Source of the DNA: Pontibacter anaerobius
GTDB taxonomy: Bacteria > Bacteroidota > Bacteroidia > Cytophagales > Hymenobacteraceae
Assembly (NCBI RefSeq): GCF_026241195.1
Contig: NZ_JAPFQO010000006.1
Coordinates: 248,001 to 312,000, forward strand
Reading direction: 5' to 3'
Length of the DNA: 64,000 nucleotides
Shown here: one piece after another, positions 10,201 to 18,935 of the stretch
How the letters are laid out: the number at the start of each line of letters is the position of its first letter
How positions within the stretch are numbered: position 1 is the first letter of the stretch
Notes under the pieces: generated by a model
Told to the model about the DNA's origin: nothing
What the model saw: only the letters and a program-made list of their open reading frames with translations
The model's database searches: none
Program-made: the position numbers and the translations under genes

Positions 10201-10558
10201 TAACAACATTAAGGCGAACGCTTTCTACAGCAACATCGACTGGGAAGGTTACCTGCTGACAATCCCAAGCTCTATCAATGAGTTCGGCTTTATCGGCCTG
10301 GATGACCCTAACCGCCAGTACTCAGACTATTTTATCGAGAATGCCTCTTACCTGCGCATGGATAACATTAACCTGGGCTATAACGTGGGCCGCATCATGA
10401 ACGATAAAGTAAACCTGCGATTAACGGCTAGCGGACAGAATATCTTTGTTATCACGAAATACGACGGCCTGGACCCAGAGGTAACAGGTGGTATCGATAA
10501 CAACTTCTACCCTAGACCAAGAATTCTGTCTTTGGGTGTAAACCTTGATTTTCAATAA
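7238..10558 (+). CDS. susC: SusC/RagA TonB-linked outer membrane transporter with STN domain
   Basis: 1,106-residue outer-membrane barrel importing oligosaccharides in complex with SusD, driven by TonB. Order of domains: signal peptide (1-32), STN signalling domain (about 45-115, with LQKEFGIQFSYKADV), carboxypeptidase-like beta-sandwich (about 145-220, VSGTVKDNTGVGLPGVTV), the family signature VVVVGYGTQ at about 228, plug domain (about 235-345, ending in the SusC-typical ASATAIYGSRASNGVI), and a long beta-barrel ending in FQ. Length is typical. The STN domain marks it as a signal transducer and fits the FecR gene immediately upstream. Substrate is inferred to be starch or maltooligosaccharide from the neighbouring amylase and SusE. 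Confidence 0.95.
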   Translation: MQNKYTRRIRAIGLSTVLCCLGLPGTTQSVYASDVQLELAASNWIKEQGYVNKSLKATLNDLQKEFGIQFSYKADVADNLQLRVPATFEGEKDADVLLTRILAPAGLSYKKVNEVYIISKAAAAPATAPASNAGRQLRSSINSQTNVTVSGTVKDNTGVGLPGVTVVLQGTTRGTSTDANGNFTISVPQSGAVLVFSYIGYTTQEVPVGNQTNINVTLGQDAKALQEVVVVGYGTQRKSDITGSVTAISEEDFQQGNITTPEQLISGKVAGVQISSNGGAPGSGSRIRIRGGSSLNASNDPLIVIDGVPIDNSGVSGTANPLSLINPNDIESFNVLKDASATAIYGSRASNGVIIITTKKGRAGDKLKVSLSSLASISQLRDKVDVLTGDEYRAVVNEYATEENKLLLGDANTDWQDLIFRDAVSHDHNLSVSGSVKSIPYRVSVGYLNQEGILLTSEMKRATGTVSLNPTFFDDHLKVNLNVKGVKSESQFANEGVIGSAVSFDPTQSPYSSDNRFGGYFEWTDEGNNVNTLAPRNPLSVLKQTDDQSDVNRSIGNIQLDYKFHFFPDLRANLNLGYDVSKGEGTVTLPATLASVYTQGGSFSQYSQDKSNNLLDFYLNYVKEYEAIQSRVDFTAGYSYQKFKNEVPPFATLNLAGDTITRAPNPIETNNVLLSYFGRMNYAFKDRYILTATLRRDGSSRFSPENRWGTFPALAFAWRINEEPFLQNVTAISDLKLRVGYGITGQQDIGGFYPYLPRYVPSNVEGSYQLGDTFYSTLRPQGYDANIKWEETKTYNAGLDFGFVNNRVTGSLDYYFKKTDDLLAIIPVPAGSNLTNRLYTNVGSIENQGLEAVLNFNAISTEKLSWDIGVNGTYNINEITSLSKVESEDAVGIPVGGIGGGVGNTIQIHTVGFPTYSYYVYKQVYDESGRPVEGLYADLNGDGEITDQDMYRYKNPEPKVFLGFSSQLNYDKWSFGFVMRGAIGNYAYNNIKANAFYSNIDWEGYLLTIPSSINEFGFIGLDDPNRQYSDYFIENASYLRMDNINLGYNVGRIMNDKVNLRLTASGQNIFVITKYDGLDPEVTGGIDNNFYPRPRILSLGVNLDFQ

Positions 10559-10573
10559 TAGCTTAAGTATAAA

Positions 10574-12169
10574 ATGAAGACGAAATATATAGCTAGTCTG
10601 ATCCTCTCCGGCCTGATAAGCTTCTCAACTGTATCATGTACAGATGACCTGGACCAGACGCCTCCTTATGAGGTTACGTCAGCGACTGTTTACAACGATT
10701 TCAATAACTATAAGCGTGTGCTGGCAAAAGTTTATGCCGGTTATGCTCTTACTGGCCAGCAAGGCCCTGCCGGTGATCCGGATATTACTGGTGGTGACGA
10801 AGGTTTCTCTTCGTACCTGCGCCAGTACTGGCAGTTGCAGGAGCTCCCTACAGACGAGGCTGTGATTGGTTGGGGAGACGCAGGTCTGCCAGACCTGCAC
10901 GACATGGACTGGACACCTAACAACCAGTTTATCACGGCCATGTTCGCCCGTATTTATTATCAGATATCCCTTTCTAATGAGTTCATCCGTGAAACATCAG
11001 ATGACAAGCTCTCTGAGAGAGGTATAACCGGAGCGAATGCAGATGCCGCCAGAGAGTTCCGTGCTGAAGCACGTTTCCTGAGAGCGCTGAGCTACTACCA
11101 CGCCCTTGACCTGTTCGGTAACGTACCTTTTGTAGATGAGAATGATGCCGTGGGCGCTTTCTTCCCAGAGCAAATTACCAGAGCCGAGCTGTTTGACTAC
11201 GTTGAACAGGAACTATTGGCAGTAGAAAGCCAGTTGGTTGAGCCGAGACAGAATGAGTATGCCCGTGCGGATAAGGCTGCTGCCTGGATGCTGTTGGCTA
11301 AACTATACCTGAATGCAGAGGTTTACGCGAACGAGAACAGGTATGCTGATGCCTTAACTTACTCTAAAAAGGTAGTTGATGCTTACCCTGCCAGTAGCCT
11401 GGAAGGTGACTACGATGATCTTTTCCTGGCAGACAACCATACAGCAAACGGCATCATCTTCCCGATTGCGTTTGATGGCTTGAGAACACAGACGTATGGA
11501 GGTACCACTTACCTGGTGCACGCTCCTGTTGGCGGATCAATGAAGCCTAAGGATGACTTTGGCATCGACGGCGGCTGGGCTGGTTTGCGTACCACATCTG
11601 CCTTGGTGAACCTGTTCCCAAGTGTGCCTGGAAGCCCGGACGATCGTGCGAACTTCTACACTGACGGACAGACGCTGGAAATAGCAGAGATCGGGCCGTT
11701 CTCCAATGGCTATGCCATTGCAAAATTCAAGAACATTACATCAGGCGGCCAGATTGGTTCGCACCCTGGAAATGTTTTCGTAGATACCGACTTCCCGCTT
11801 TTCCGTGTGGCTGATGCTTACCTGATGTATGCTGAGGCGGCGCTCCGGGCTAACGGTGACAGAGCATTGGCTTTGGACCTGATAAACGCGCTTCGTTTCC
11901 GCGCTTATGGTGATAATTCTGGTAACATTTCCCAAAGCGACCTAACACTTAATTTCATCCTGGATGAGCGTGCAAGAGAGCTGTACTGGGAAGGGCACAG
12001 AAGAACTGACCTGATCCGCTATGGCTTGTTTACAGGTAGCGAGTACCTGTGGCCGTGGAAAGGTGGTGTGCCTGAAGGACGTGCAGTGGCTGAGACACGC
12101 AAGCTGTATCCAATCCCTTCGGCAGATATCATTGCTAACCCGAACCTGGTTCAGAACCCAGGATATTAA
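10574..12169 (+). CDS. susD: SusD/RagB glycan-binding lipoprotein
   Basis: 531-residue surface lipoprotein that caps the SusC barrel and binds the glycan. The N-terminus has a lipoprotein signal (LILSGLISFSTVSC, lipidated Cys near 22), followed by DDLDQTPP, typical of the family. The tetratricopeptide-like helices include AREFRAEARFLRALSYYHALDLFGNVP, rendered here as part of the motif RAEARFLRALSYY, and the C-terminus has the usual LYPIPSADIIANPNLVQNPGY-type ending (motif LYPIP...NPGY). It starts 15 bases after susC and is surely cotranscribed. Confidence 0.95.
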   Translation: MKTKYIASLILSGLISFSTVSCTDDLDQTPPYEVTSATVYNDFNNYKRVLAKVYAGYALTGQQGPAGDPDITGGDEGFSSYLRQYWQLQELPTDEAVIGWGDAGLPDLHDMDWTPNNQFITAMFARIYYQISLSNEFIRETSDDKLSERGITGANADAAREFRAEARFLRALSYYHALDLFGNVPFVDENDAVGAFFPEQITRAELFDYVEQELLAVESQLVEPRQNEYARADKAAAWMLLAKLYLNAEVYANENRYADALTYSKKVVDAYPASSLEGDYDDLFLADNHTANGIIFPIAFDGLRTQTYGGTTYLVHAPVGGSMKPKDDFGIDGGWAGLRTTSALVNLFPSVPGSPDDRANFYTDGQTLEIAEIGPFSNGYAIAKFKNITSGGQIGSHPGNVFVDTDFPLFRVADAYLMYAEAALRANGDRALALDLINALRFRAYGDNSGNISQSDLTLNFILDERARELYWEGHRRTDLIRYGLFTGSEYLWPWKGGVPEGRAVAETRKLYPIPSADIIANPNLVQNPGY

Positions 12170-12177
12170 TCATTAAA

Positions 12178-12220
12178 AGCACTTCCTTTCGGCAACAACA
12201 GTAGTTTAGAAGGAAGTGCT
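12178..12220 (+). promoter_or_regulatory. Intercistronic hairpin between susD and susE
   Basis: Perfect 11-base arms (AGCACTTCCTT, 12178-12188, and its complement 12210-12220) around a 21-base loop. It has no T-run, so it is more likely an mRNA-stability or partial-attenuation element setting SusE below SusCD than a full terminator. Function is inferred. Confidence 0.6.
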
Positions 12221-12245
12221 GATTTATACTAATAAACAAGTCTTT

Positions 12246-13289
12246 ATGAAAAGCTGGTTAAATAGATCATTATTGTTTTTTGTAGCTGCGCTGGCACTGG
12301 TGAGCTGCGAGAAAGATGAAGACAAGGCGTTTGTTCGGGAGGGAACAGCACCTGCACTAACGGTATCTACAAACTCTCTTGTGCTTACGGAAGAAGAGGC
12401 CGAAAATGAAGCCCTCACCCTTTCGTGGAATGCCGCAGATTTTGGATACGAAGCAGCCGTGGAATACTGGCTGGAAATTGATACGGCTGGCGATAACTTT
12501 GTGAAGCCGTACAGTGTGTCTTTGGGAAGCTCATTCGAGAAAGTATATACAGTGGCTGAGCTGAACACTCTGCTCACAAAACTGAAGTATACCCCAGAGG
12601 AGACGCACGATGTTGATGTGAGAATTAAGAGCACTATTTCTGACCTGAGAAACCCGGTGTATTCAAACACGCAGAACATATCCGTTACTACTTATTCAAC
12701 TTATGTGGAGCCGGGTTATGTGTATGTGCCAGGCGACTATCAGGGCTGGAGCCCGGAAACGGCCCCTTCGCTGATCTCGGTGGAGGACAATGGTATCTAC
12801 CAGGGTGTCATAAGCTTCAACAACAAGGATAACAATCTCAAGTTCAAAATCACGGCTGGTAGAAGCTGGGAAACAAATTATGGAGGAGGATCCGCTGCTG
12901 GCACGCTTGCACAAAACGGTCCGGACCTGTCGGTTCCAAAGAAGGATAGCTACAGAATTACCGCTGACCTTAACAACATGACCTGGACAGCAGCCCAGTA
13001 CTCATGGGGGTTAATTGGTGATGCTACGCCTGGAAAGTGGGCTGACGACACTAACATGATCTATGATAATGAGGAGGGAGTTTGGCGTTTAACTATCCAG
13101 TTAACAGCCGGAAACATTAAGTTTAGGCTAAATGACGACTGGACTACCAACTACGGCGATAATGGTGGCGATAAAGTACTTGAATTAAATGGTGCTGATA
13201 TCCCAGTTTCTGAGGCAGGAACCTACGAGATTGTTCTTGACCTGGAGAATGAAGATGAAAGTGTAACTTACACTATCACGAAGTTATAA
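12246..13289 (+). CDS. susE: SusE-like starch-binding outer membrane lipoprotein
   Basis: 347-residue lipoprotein (signal ending LALVSC, Cys near 20). I use ATG 12246; a GTG 30 bases upstream falls inside the hairpin arm. After the N-terminal SusE domain (about 30-155, LTLSWNAADFGYEA) come two related beta-sandwich repeats, each with a core like LKFKITAGRSWETNYGG and IKFRLNDDWTTNYGDNGG, matching the tandem CBM58-type modules that hold starch at the surface in SusE and SusF. It is the last gene of the susCDE unit and is followed by a terminator. There is no separate SusF. Confidence 0.88.
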   Translation: MKSWLNRSLLFFVAALALVSCEKDEDKAFVREGTAPALTVSTNSLVLTEEEAENEALTLSWNAADFGYEAAVEYWLEIDTAGDNFVKPYSVSLGSSFEKVYTVAELNTLLTKLKYTPEETHDVDVRIKSTISDLRNPVYSNTQNISVTTYSTYVEPGYVYVPGDYQGWSPETAPSLISVEDNGIYQGVISFNNKDNNLKFKITAGRSWETNYGGGSAAGTLAQNGPDLSVPKKDSYRITADLNNMTWTAAQYSWGLIGDATPGKWADDTNMIYDNEEGVWRLTIQLTAGNIKFRLNDDWTTNYGDNGGDKVLELNGADIPVSEAGTYEIVLDLENEDESVTYTITKL

Positions 13290-13309
13290 GTTTTATAATA
13301 TTAAGAATA

Positions 13310-13345
13310 AAAACAGCCCGGAAGCTTTTGCTGCCGGGCTGTTTT
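13310..13345. terminator. Bidirectional terminator after susE
   Basis: Perfect 12-base arms, A4CAGCCCGG at 13310-13321 and its complement at 13334-13345, loop of 12. A-run on one side and T-run on the other let it serve both susE and the convergent peptidase. Confidence 0.88.
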
Positions 13346-13376
13346 ATTGTATGTGTATGGGTATTATCGTTCGCTT

Positions 13377-15029
13377 CTACTCCTTACCCCCAAACCGCGT
13401 CCCAAAGAAATCACCTTGGTTCCAGCTAGGTCTTTCCTCGTCCTGGGCCACCAGGTAGCCGATCAGGAAGTTGAGCTGCACGTACTTTTTAGCAGCATCA
13501 AAATCGAAGATGCCTCCCTCAAAGTTATCCTGCGGCTTGTGGTAATATTTCTCGCGCCATACTTTCACAGTCTCGTCCAGGTTATTCTTGCCGTCTGACG
13601 TTTTGTTGCCATACTTGATGTGCAGTGCCGGCACGCCCTGCACCACAAAGCTGTACTGGTCGCTGCGCACAAAGCGGTTCTGCTCTGGCTCCGGGTCTTC
13701 CTCTACATCCAGCCCTAAGTAATTACTGGCCTGCTTTACTTCCTCCTGAAGCGACGAGTGGGCGGCTCCCAGCGGCACCACCGAGAGCAACGGCGCAATC
13801 AGCGTAGGCATATCGGTGTTTACGTTGGCGACCATTTGCGCGGCTGGTACCGTTGGGAATTTAGCAAAGTATGCCGAGCCAAGCAGCCCCATTTCCTCTG
13901 CGGTTACCATCACGATAAGTATAGATCGCTTCGGCTTCTTCTTTACGTTGGCATAAACGTGTGCTATCTCCAGCAGGCTTGCCACACCGGACGCATTATC
14001 GTGGGCGCCGTTGTAGATGGAGTCGCCGTCTATTGGCCTGCCAACCCCGACGTGGTCTAGGTGGGCGCTGTGTACCACATACTCATTCTTCAGCACCGGG
14101 TCGGAGCCCTCTATTTTACCCACCACATTGTAGGTTTCTATGTCTTCGAACCTGTTGCTGAAGCTGCCCTTGATGCTGAAAGGAAGTATGGCTGAGGCTG
14201 CTTTGCCGCTTTTGATGGTACTAGCCACCTGCTGCAGATCCAGGCCTGCACCTGCCATCAGTTTCTGAAGGGTGTTATAGTGTAGCATCCCCATCAGCTT
14301 TACGTCCTCGTGATGACTGCGGGAGGCGGCTACTTGGCCATCTGCCCCCATCACGCTGCTCATACCTCTGGTAGAGAAATCCGGCAGGCCGCTTTTGGGG
14401 TTCATGGAACCGAGCAATACACCCACGGCACCATTTGCAGCGGCCGTGTTAAGTATGGTTTGCATATCCATGCTATAAGATGCCACCGTGGACGGAAAAG
14501 ACTCGGGCGCACTGCGTAGAATAACGACTACCTTGCCCTTCGCGTCAATGTTAGCATAGTCATCGTAATTCAGGTCTGGGGCGCTTATACCGAAGCCGGC
14601 AAAAACTAACGGTGCATCCACCTCAACCTGCTTTTCTGCTGCATTCGGGAAAAGTATAAAGTCCTTGCCATATATCAGGTCCTCCGTACCTGCTGTGTCT
14701 GCCGATAGCTGCATGGTGGCATTGGGATCAGTAAAGGCAGTACGCACCCGCACCGTTTGCAGGTAGGTGCCGTTCTCGCCGGCGGGCTGTACATTCAGTT
14801 TTTTAAACTGGTCGGTTACATAATCCACCGCCATCTGGTAGCCCGGCGTGCCCGGCTTGCGGCCCAGCAGCTTGTCGTCGGCCAGGTAGGCAATGTGGCT
14901 TCGGATATCGCTGGGCTTTACTTTTTCCATTGCCTTGGCCACGCGCTTGGGCACATCGGCTGTCTGGGCAAGGGCAGCTGATGAGGCCAACGTAAGGCAA
15001 AGTCCGGCTGCAATACTTTTCAATCTCAT
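13377..15029 (-). CDS. Secreted M28 family zinc aminopeptidase with PA domain
   Basis: About 550-residue metallopeptidase, exported by a signal peptide (LKSIAAGLCLTLASSAALAQ). I choose ATG 15029; ATG 15047 is also possible, while the longest frame begins too far upstream. A protease-associated domain occupies about 120-280 (KVVVILRSAPESF). The peptidase domain has the zinc ligands in AHLDHVG (near 320) and YNGAHDNASG, the catalytic pair in TAEEMGLLGS (near 375), and later NTDM and a C-terminal His region (RSDQYSF). This is the M28 pattern seen in many Bacteroidota aminopeptidases. It converges on susE and stands alone. Confidence 0.9.
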   Translation of the reverse strand: MRLKSIAAGLCLTLASSAALAQTADVPKRVAKAMEKVKPSDIRSHIAYLADDKLLGRKPGTPGYQMAVDYVTDQFKKLNVQPAGENGTYLQTVRVRTAFTDPNATMQLSADTAGTEDLIYGKDFILFPNAAEKQVEVDAPLVFAGFGISAPDLNYDDYANIDAKGKVVVILRSAPESFPSTVASYSMDMQTILNTAAANGAVGVLLGSMNPKSGLPDFSTRGMSSVMGADGQVAASRSHHEDVKLMGMLHYNTLQKLMAGAGLDLQQVASTIKSGKAASAILPFSIKGSFSNRFEDIETYNVVGKIEGSDPVLKNEYVVHSAHLDHVGVGRPIDGDSIYNGAHDNASGVASLLEIAHVYANVKKKPKRSILIVMVTAEEMGLLGSAYFAKFPTVPAAQMVANVNTDMPTLIAPLLSVVPLGAAHSSLQEEVKQASNYLGLDVEEDPEPEQNRFVRSDQYSFVVQGVPALHIKYGNKTSDGKNNLDETVKVWREKYYHKPQDNFEGGIFDFDAAKKYVQLNFLIGYLVAQDEERPSWNQGDFFGTRFGGKE

Positions 15030-15328
15030 AGTTTTCTTGTTGATCATCCTGTAAATAAACAGATTACCCGCCACTAATGCTACGAGGCGGCTGCGCAAAC
15101 TTAAAAATTGTACCTCCTCATTGTATCACAGAAGTATAAAACGAAGTATGGAGGATGGTGACTTATATTAAATTTGATGTAAAAAGAAATGATATTTATC
15201 AATTAATAGAGATTTTGATGGGCGTGAGTTTAGATATCTCTATCTTTAAGAATGTGTGGCTGTGCTGCCATGCTTTCATTTACAGGCAGATAGAAGTATA
15301 AAATGCTGCTTTACTGCCGCCATCCTAT

Positions 15329-16492
15329 ATGACGCACATGAGTTTAGAGAAGACACTTGACCTGTTCAGGCAAATAGCAGAGAGTACCGTACGCGAGGAG
15401 GCACCGTTGGTGGATAAGGAGGCGAAGTGGCCCGAACAAAGTATGCGCAGGCTGCAGCGTGAGGGGCTGGGAGGCTTTGTGGTGCCGCAGGAAAGTGGCG
15501 GGCTGGGCGAGGGGCTGCTGGGGCTGGCGCAGGCTTGTGAGCTTTTAGGGGAAGAATCGGCCTCGGCCGGACTTTGCTTCGGGATGCATTGTGTAGGCAC
15601 AGCCATGATTGCGGCCAAGGCTACGGATTATCAGAAGAAGAACTTCCTGGAGCCCATAGCTGCCGGTGAGCACCTGACCACGCTGGCCTTGAGTGAGCCC
15701 GGAACCGGTGCCCATTTCTACTACCCGCAAACGCAGCTGCTATCTGTATCTGAAAGCGAGTTTATGCTGAAAGGCGAGAAAACCTTTGTGACAAACGGTG
15801 GCAAAGCCGACTCTTACGTTATCTCTACGATGGGCGTAGACCCGGAGGCCTTGCTGCATGAGTTTTCATGTGTGGTGGTGGAGGCAGACCGCGAAGGCAT
15901 ACAGTGGGGCGCTGACTGGAACGGCATAGGAATGCGCGGAAACTCGTCGCGCAGCCTGGCGCTGCAGCAGGTAAAAGTGCCGGCTCAGAACTTGTTGGGG
16001 CAGCAGGGCGATCAGCTGTGGTACGTGTTTCAGGTGGTGGCGCCATACTTTCTAACGGCCATGTCGGGCACGTACCTGGGGGTGGCGCAGGCTGCTTTTA
16101 ACGAGGCACGCGAGCACCTGATGAATCGCTCTTACCGCCACAGTGGTATGTCGCTGAGCCAGAACCAACTGCTGCAGCACCGCCTGGGCATGCTGTGGGC
16201 AAAGGTAGAGCGCACGCGCCAGCTTATCTACAACGCGTGCCGCCAATATGATAGCGGCGACCCGATGGCTGTGCTCTCCATCATATCATCCAAAGCAGAG
16301 GTGGCCCATTGCGCTGTAGATGTGGTGAATGAGGCAATGACGCTCTCAGGGGGGATTGCCTACCGCGAGAACTCCAGATTTGAGGTGCTGCTGCGCGATG
16401 CCCGTGCCGCGCACGTGATGGCGCCTACCACCGATATGCTTTATACCTGGTTGGGCCGCGCCCTGCTGGAACAACTGATCCTAGACAGTTAA
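15329..16492 (+). CDS. Acyl-CoA dehydrogenase-like flavoprotein lacking the usual catalytic Glu
   Basis: 387-residue protein with the full acyl-CoA dehydrogenase fold: helical N-domain, LALSEPGTGAH and FVTNGGKAD of the flavin-binding middle domain, and a C-terminal helical domain (ALEGGIAY-like LSGGIAYRENS, then LLRDARAAHVMAP). In medium-chain enzymes the segment after RDA carries the catalytic Glu of the YEGT motif; here the equivalent position reads VMAPTTD, with Ala instead. So it may be a group D flavin monooxygenase or another non-dehydrogenase member. ATG 15329 is used; ATG 15338 is possible. It is followed after six bases by a histidine kinase, implying cotranscription. Confidence 0.85.
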   Translation: MTHMSLEKTLDLFRQIAESTVREEAPLVDKEAKWPEQSMRRLQREGLGGFVVPQESGGLGEGLLGLAQACELLGEESASAGLCFGMHCVGTAMIAAKATDYQKKNFLEPIAAGEHLTTLALSEPGTGAHFYYPQTQLLSVSESEFMLKGEKTFVTNGGKADSYVISTMGVDPEALLHEFSCVVVEADREGIQWGADWNGIGMRGNSSRSLALQQVKVPAQNLLGQQGDQLWYVFQVVAPYFLTAMSGTYLGVAQAAFNEAREHLMNRSYRHSGMSLSQNQLLQHRLGMLWAKVERTRQLIYNACRQYDSGDPMAVLSIISSKAEVAHCAVDVVNEAMTLSGGIAYRENSRFEVLLRDARAAHVMAPTTDMLYTWLGRALLEQLILDS

Positions 16493-16498
16493 CAACCT

Positions 16499-18025
16499 AT
16501 GGCGGAGATACTTTACACCGGGCTTCATGCCTCCACCCTTGACCTGCTGAAGGAAAACCTGCAGGGGCAGGAGGCTGCTTTTGAGGAAGTAGACGAGAGC
16601 GAAGTGCGCCGCATGGATGGCAACCTGAAGAAGTATGGGGTGCTGCTGGTGGGGGAAGAGGTGAACAACCCGGTGCGGGTGGCACAGGAGGCCTACGCCC
16701 GCGACAAAACCCTGTCGGTGCTGCTGATAAATGATGAACGAAACTACACCCGGGTAAAGCAGTCGCTGCAGTTCTCGCCTTTTGTTGGGCCTACGGTGGT
16801 ATGTGTTTCTAACCAGGTGCAGGTGCGGCTGGCAGATATGGTGCAGGATGCCATGGACCGTACCATACAGCGGCGCAGTTTCCAGAACATCCGCAGGTCT
16901 GTTGCCACTGATCTTGATTTTAGTGTGTCGGCGCTGGAGAAGGTGCGCGGCGATTACACGGCCCGCGTGCTGGAGGAGGCCCCAATAGGGGCGGCGCTCA
17001 TCTCAAAGTATGGCAAGGTGCTTACGATTAATGCCTATGCCGCCAACCTGTTTGGTAAATCGGAGCGCGAGATTCTTGCGGGTCCGCTGCTGCCGCTGTT
17101 CCCGGACGAGGTGCAGGCAGAGGTGCGACAGTTCGTGAACCAAGAGCCGGTGTCGGAACCGAAGCGTGTGTTTGAGCTTCCCCTGGAGACTGGGAAAAAG
17201 TACCTGGAGATATCGCTGGCCGAGGTGGATGACCGCAACCGGGAGAACTTCAGGATACTCATCATCAACGACATCACCGAAACCACACTGTCGCAGCAGC
17301 GCACGCAGGCGCACCTGCAGGAGCTGGAACAGATGAACGCCAACCTGAAACGCCTGAACACTGACCTTGATACGTTTGTGTACACCGCATCCCACGACCT
17401 GAAATCCCCCATACTAAATATTGAGGGGCTGGTGGAGCTGCTGGAGGAAAGCCTGGGTGATAAAAAGCAGGATGTGGAGGAGGAACTGGAGCACATAAAG
17501 ACATCGGTACAGCGCTTTAAAAGCACAGTGGAAGACCTGACTGAGGTTGCTCGTATCCAGAAAAGCTTTGAGCAGGAGGAAACGCTGCTGCAGGTAGAGG
17601 AGATGGTGGGAGAGGTAAAAGACCTTATCTCTTTTGAGATTAACGCCGCCAGCGCTGTGGTCAAACACGATAGCAGCGCTGCGCCGCAGTTGTACTTCTC
17701 TAAACGCAACTTCAAAAGTATACTTTACAACCTCATCAGCAATGCCATCAAGTATAAATCGCCGGACCGCACACCGCACATTTACATTAGAACCTGGCAG
17801 GAGGGAAACGATTTTTACCTGCAGGTGCATGACAATGGCCTTGGCATCCCGGAGTCTAAAAAGTATAAAGTGTTTGAGCTGTTCAAGCGCCTGCACGCGC
17901 ATGTAAAGGGCACCGGCATTGGCCTCTACATTGTAAAGCGCATTGTGCAGAACAACGGCGGCGACATTGAGCTGCAGAGCACTGAAAACATGGGTAGCAC
18001 CTTCACAGTCAAACTAAAAGTGTGA
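16499..18025 (+). CDS. PAS-domain sensor histidine kinase with degenerate receiver-like N-terminus
   Basis: 508-residue cytoplasmic hybrid-like kinase with no membrane segments. Residues 1-130 look like a receiver fold in which the phospho-acceptor Asp strand reads VLLVGEE, with no Asp at that place. A PAS domain follows (about 165-270), then a short coiled coil, HisKA with the phosphorylated His in TASHDLKSP (near 298), and HATPase with LYNLISNAIKY (N box), DNGLGIP (G1) and GTGIGLYIV (G2). No response regulator is nearby. It starts six bases after the flavoprotein gene, so the two are probably one transcript; whether they act together is unknown. Confidence 0.9.
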   Translation: MAEILYTGLHASTLDLLKENLQGQEAAFEEVDESEVRRMDGNLKKYGVLLVGEEVNNPVRVAQEAYARDKTLSVLLINDERNYTRVKQSLQFSPFVGPTVVCVSNQVQVRLADMVQDAMDRTIQRRSFQNIRRSVATDLDFSVSALEKVRGDYTARVLEEAPIGAALISKYGKVLTINAYAANLFGKSEREILAGPLLPLFPDEVQAEVRQFVNQEPVSEPKRVFELPLETGKKYLEISLAEVDDRNRENFRILIINDITETTLSQQRTQAHLQELEQMNANLKRLNTDLDTFVYTASHDLKSPILNIEGLVELLEESLGDKKQDVEEELEHIKTSVQRFKSTVEDLTEVARIQKSFEQEETLLQVEEMVGEVKDLISFEINAASAVVKHDSSAAPQLYFSKRNFKSILYNLISNAIKYKSPDRTPHIYIRTWQEGNDFYLQVHDNGLGIPESKKYKVFELFKRLHAHVKGTGIGLYIVKRIVQNNGGDIELQSTENMGSTFTVKLKV

Positions 18026-18035
18026 ATTTATACTT

Positions 18036-18539
18036 TTACTCATCCTCGTCTGACCAGTGCACCAATGCATCGGCCACCAGACCTGTGGCAACAGCGTAGA
18101 GGCTATGGAAAAGGATATCCTCACTGATCGCCTTGGGTTTCCACTCTGTAACAGGCTCCATTAAGTTTAGCTGCGGCATTACGGTAACTTCAGTGCCCCA
18201 CACTGCTCCAAAATGCGTGATAGTGCCTTTGGTATCTCCTAAGCCAAACTCAGCCATTAAGGCCCGCGGTATGCCCCAGGCAGTACCATAAGCAAAGTGC
18301 ATCAGGTTGTTAATGTTTTCTTTCGACTCCTCGTCCTCCGCTTTCACGCCGAATACTTTTTTAGCTGCTTTGTACGGGGTGTCGCTGGAGTCGCGGTCGC
18401 TTAGTTGCATTTCTATCATCTGGGCAACGGTCATTACCGCTGTGCCAATTAGCCCTGCCACAATGCCTTTGCCAATGGCACTGGCCACCCGGGAGGCGGT
18501 AGATGCGGCTTCTTCCACCATTTGTCTTTCGTCTTGCAT
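18036..18539 (-). CDS. Hypothetical membrane-associated protein, 167 residues
   Basis: I do not recognise a firm family; it resembles small DUF1440-like membrane proteins. Hydrophobic helices lie at about 20-42 (GKGIVAGLIGTAVMTVAQ), 85-100 and 140-160, with a charged N-terminus and an acidic C-terminal end (HWSDEDE). The gly/ala-rich first helix suggests a membrane hairpin. It converges on the kinase gene with only 10 bases between them. Confidence 0.7.
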   Translation of the reverse strand: MQDERQMVEEAASTASRVASAIGKGIVAGLIGTAVMTVAQMIEMQLSDRDSSDTPYKAAKKVFGVKAEDEESKENINNLMHFAYGTAWGIPRALMAEFGLGDTKGTITHFGAVWGTEVTVMPQLNLMEPVTEWKPKAISEDILFHSLYAVATGLVADALVHWSDEDE

Positions 18540-18935
18540 AATTTTCTGATTAGTAGCTTATACTTACTGAAAGGCAGTGGTTTGTGTTTTACTTTATACT
18601 TGTATGCTTTCATAGCCACTGCTTTCTGCCACTTGAAACAAGCTATCCTTGTTAGCTGCTGCTGCTGATCCTAAGTCTTACTTGTCTATCGTTTCATTTC
18701 TGGCTTTGGCTCCCTCCAGCCCGGGAGGGCTCGTCTTCCCGCATCAATACAAGGCGCTCTTTATACGAGGGCCCCTACCCCCACGGAAAGACTGGAAACA
18801 TTTCGATAGCCACGCCTTTGCTATGAAACAAGTATGATTCCCCTCCTCGGAGGGGCCAGGGGTGGGTTAATCGTTTGCTGATGACATCCATCCCCAACTA
18901 TGAAACTTACACTTCAACATCAGCAATTACAGTCT

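Noticed and set aside
18649..18837. Short frame inside mosaic copy 1
   Set aside because: Lies in a repeat whose other copies do not keep the frame open; no RBS or family match.
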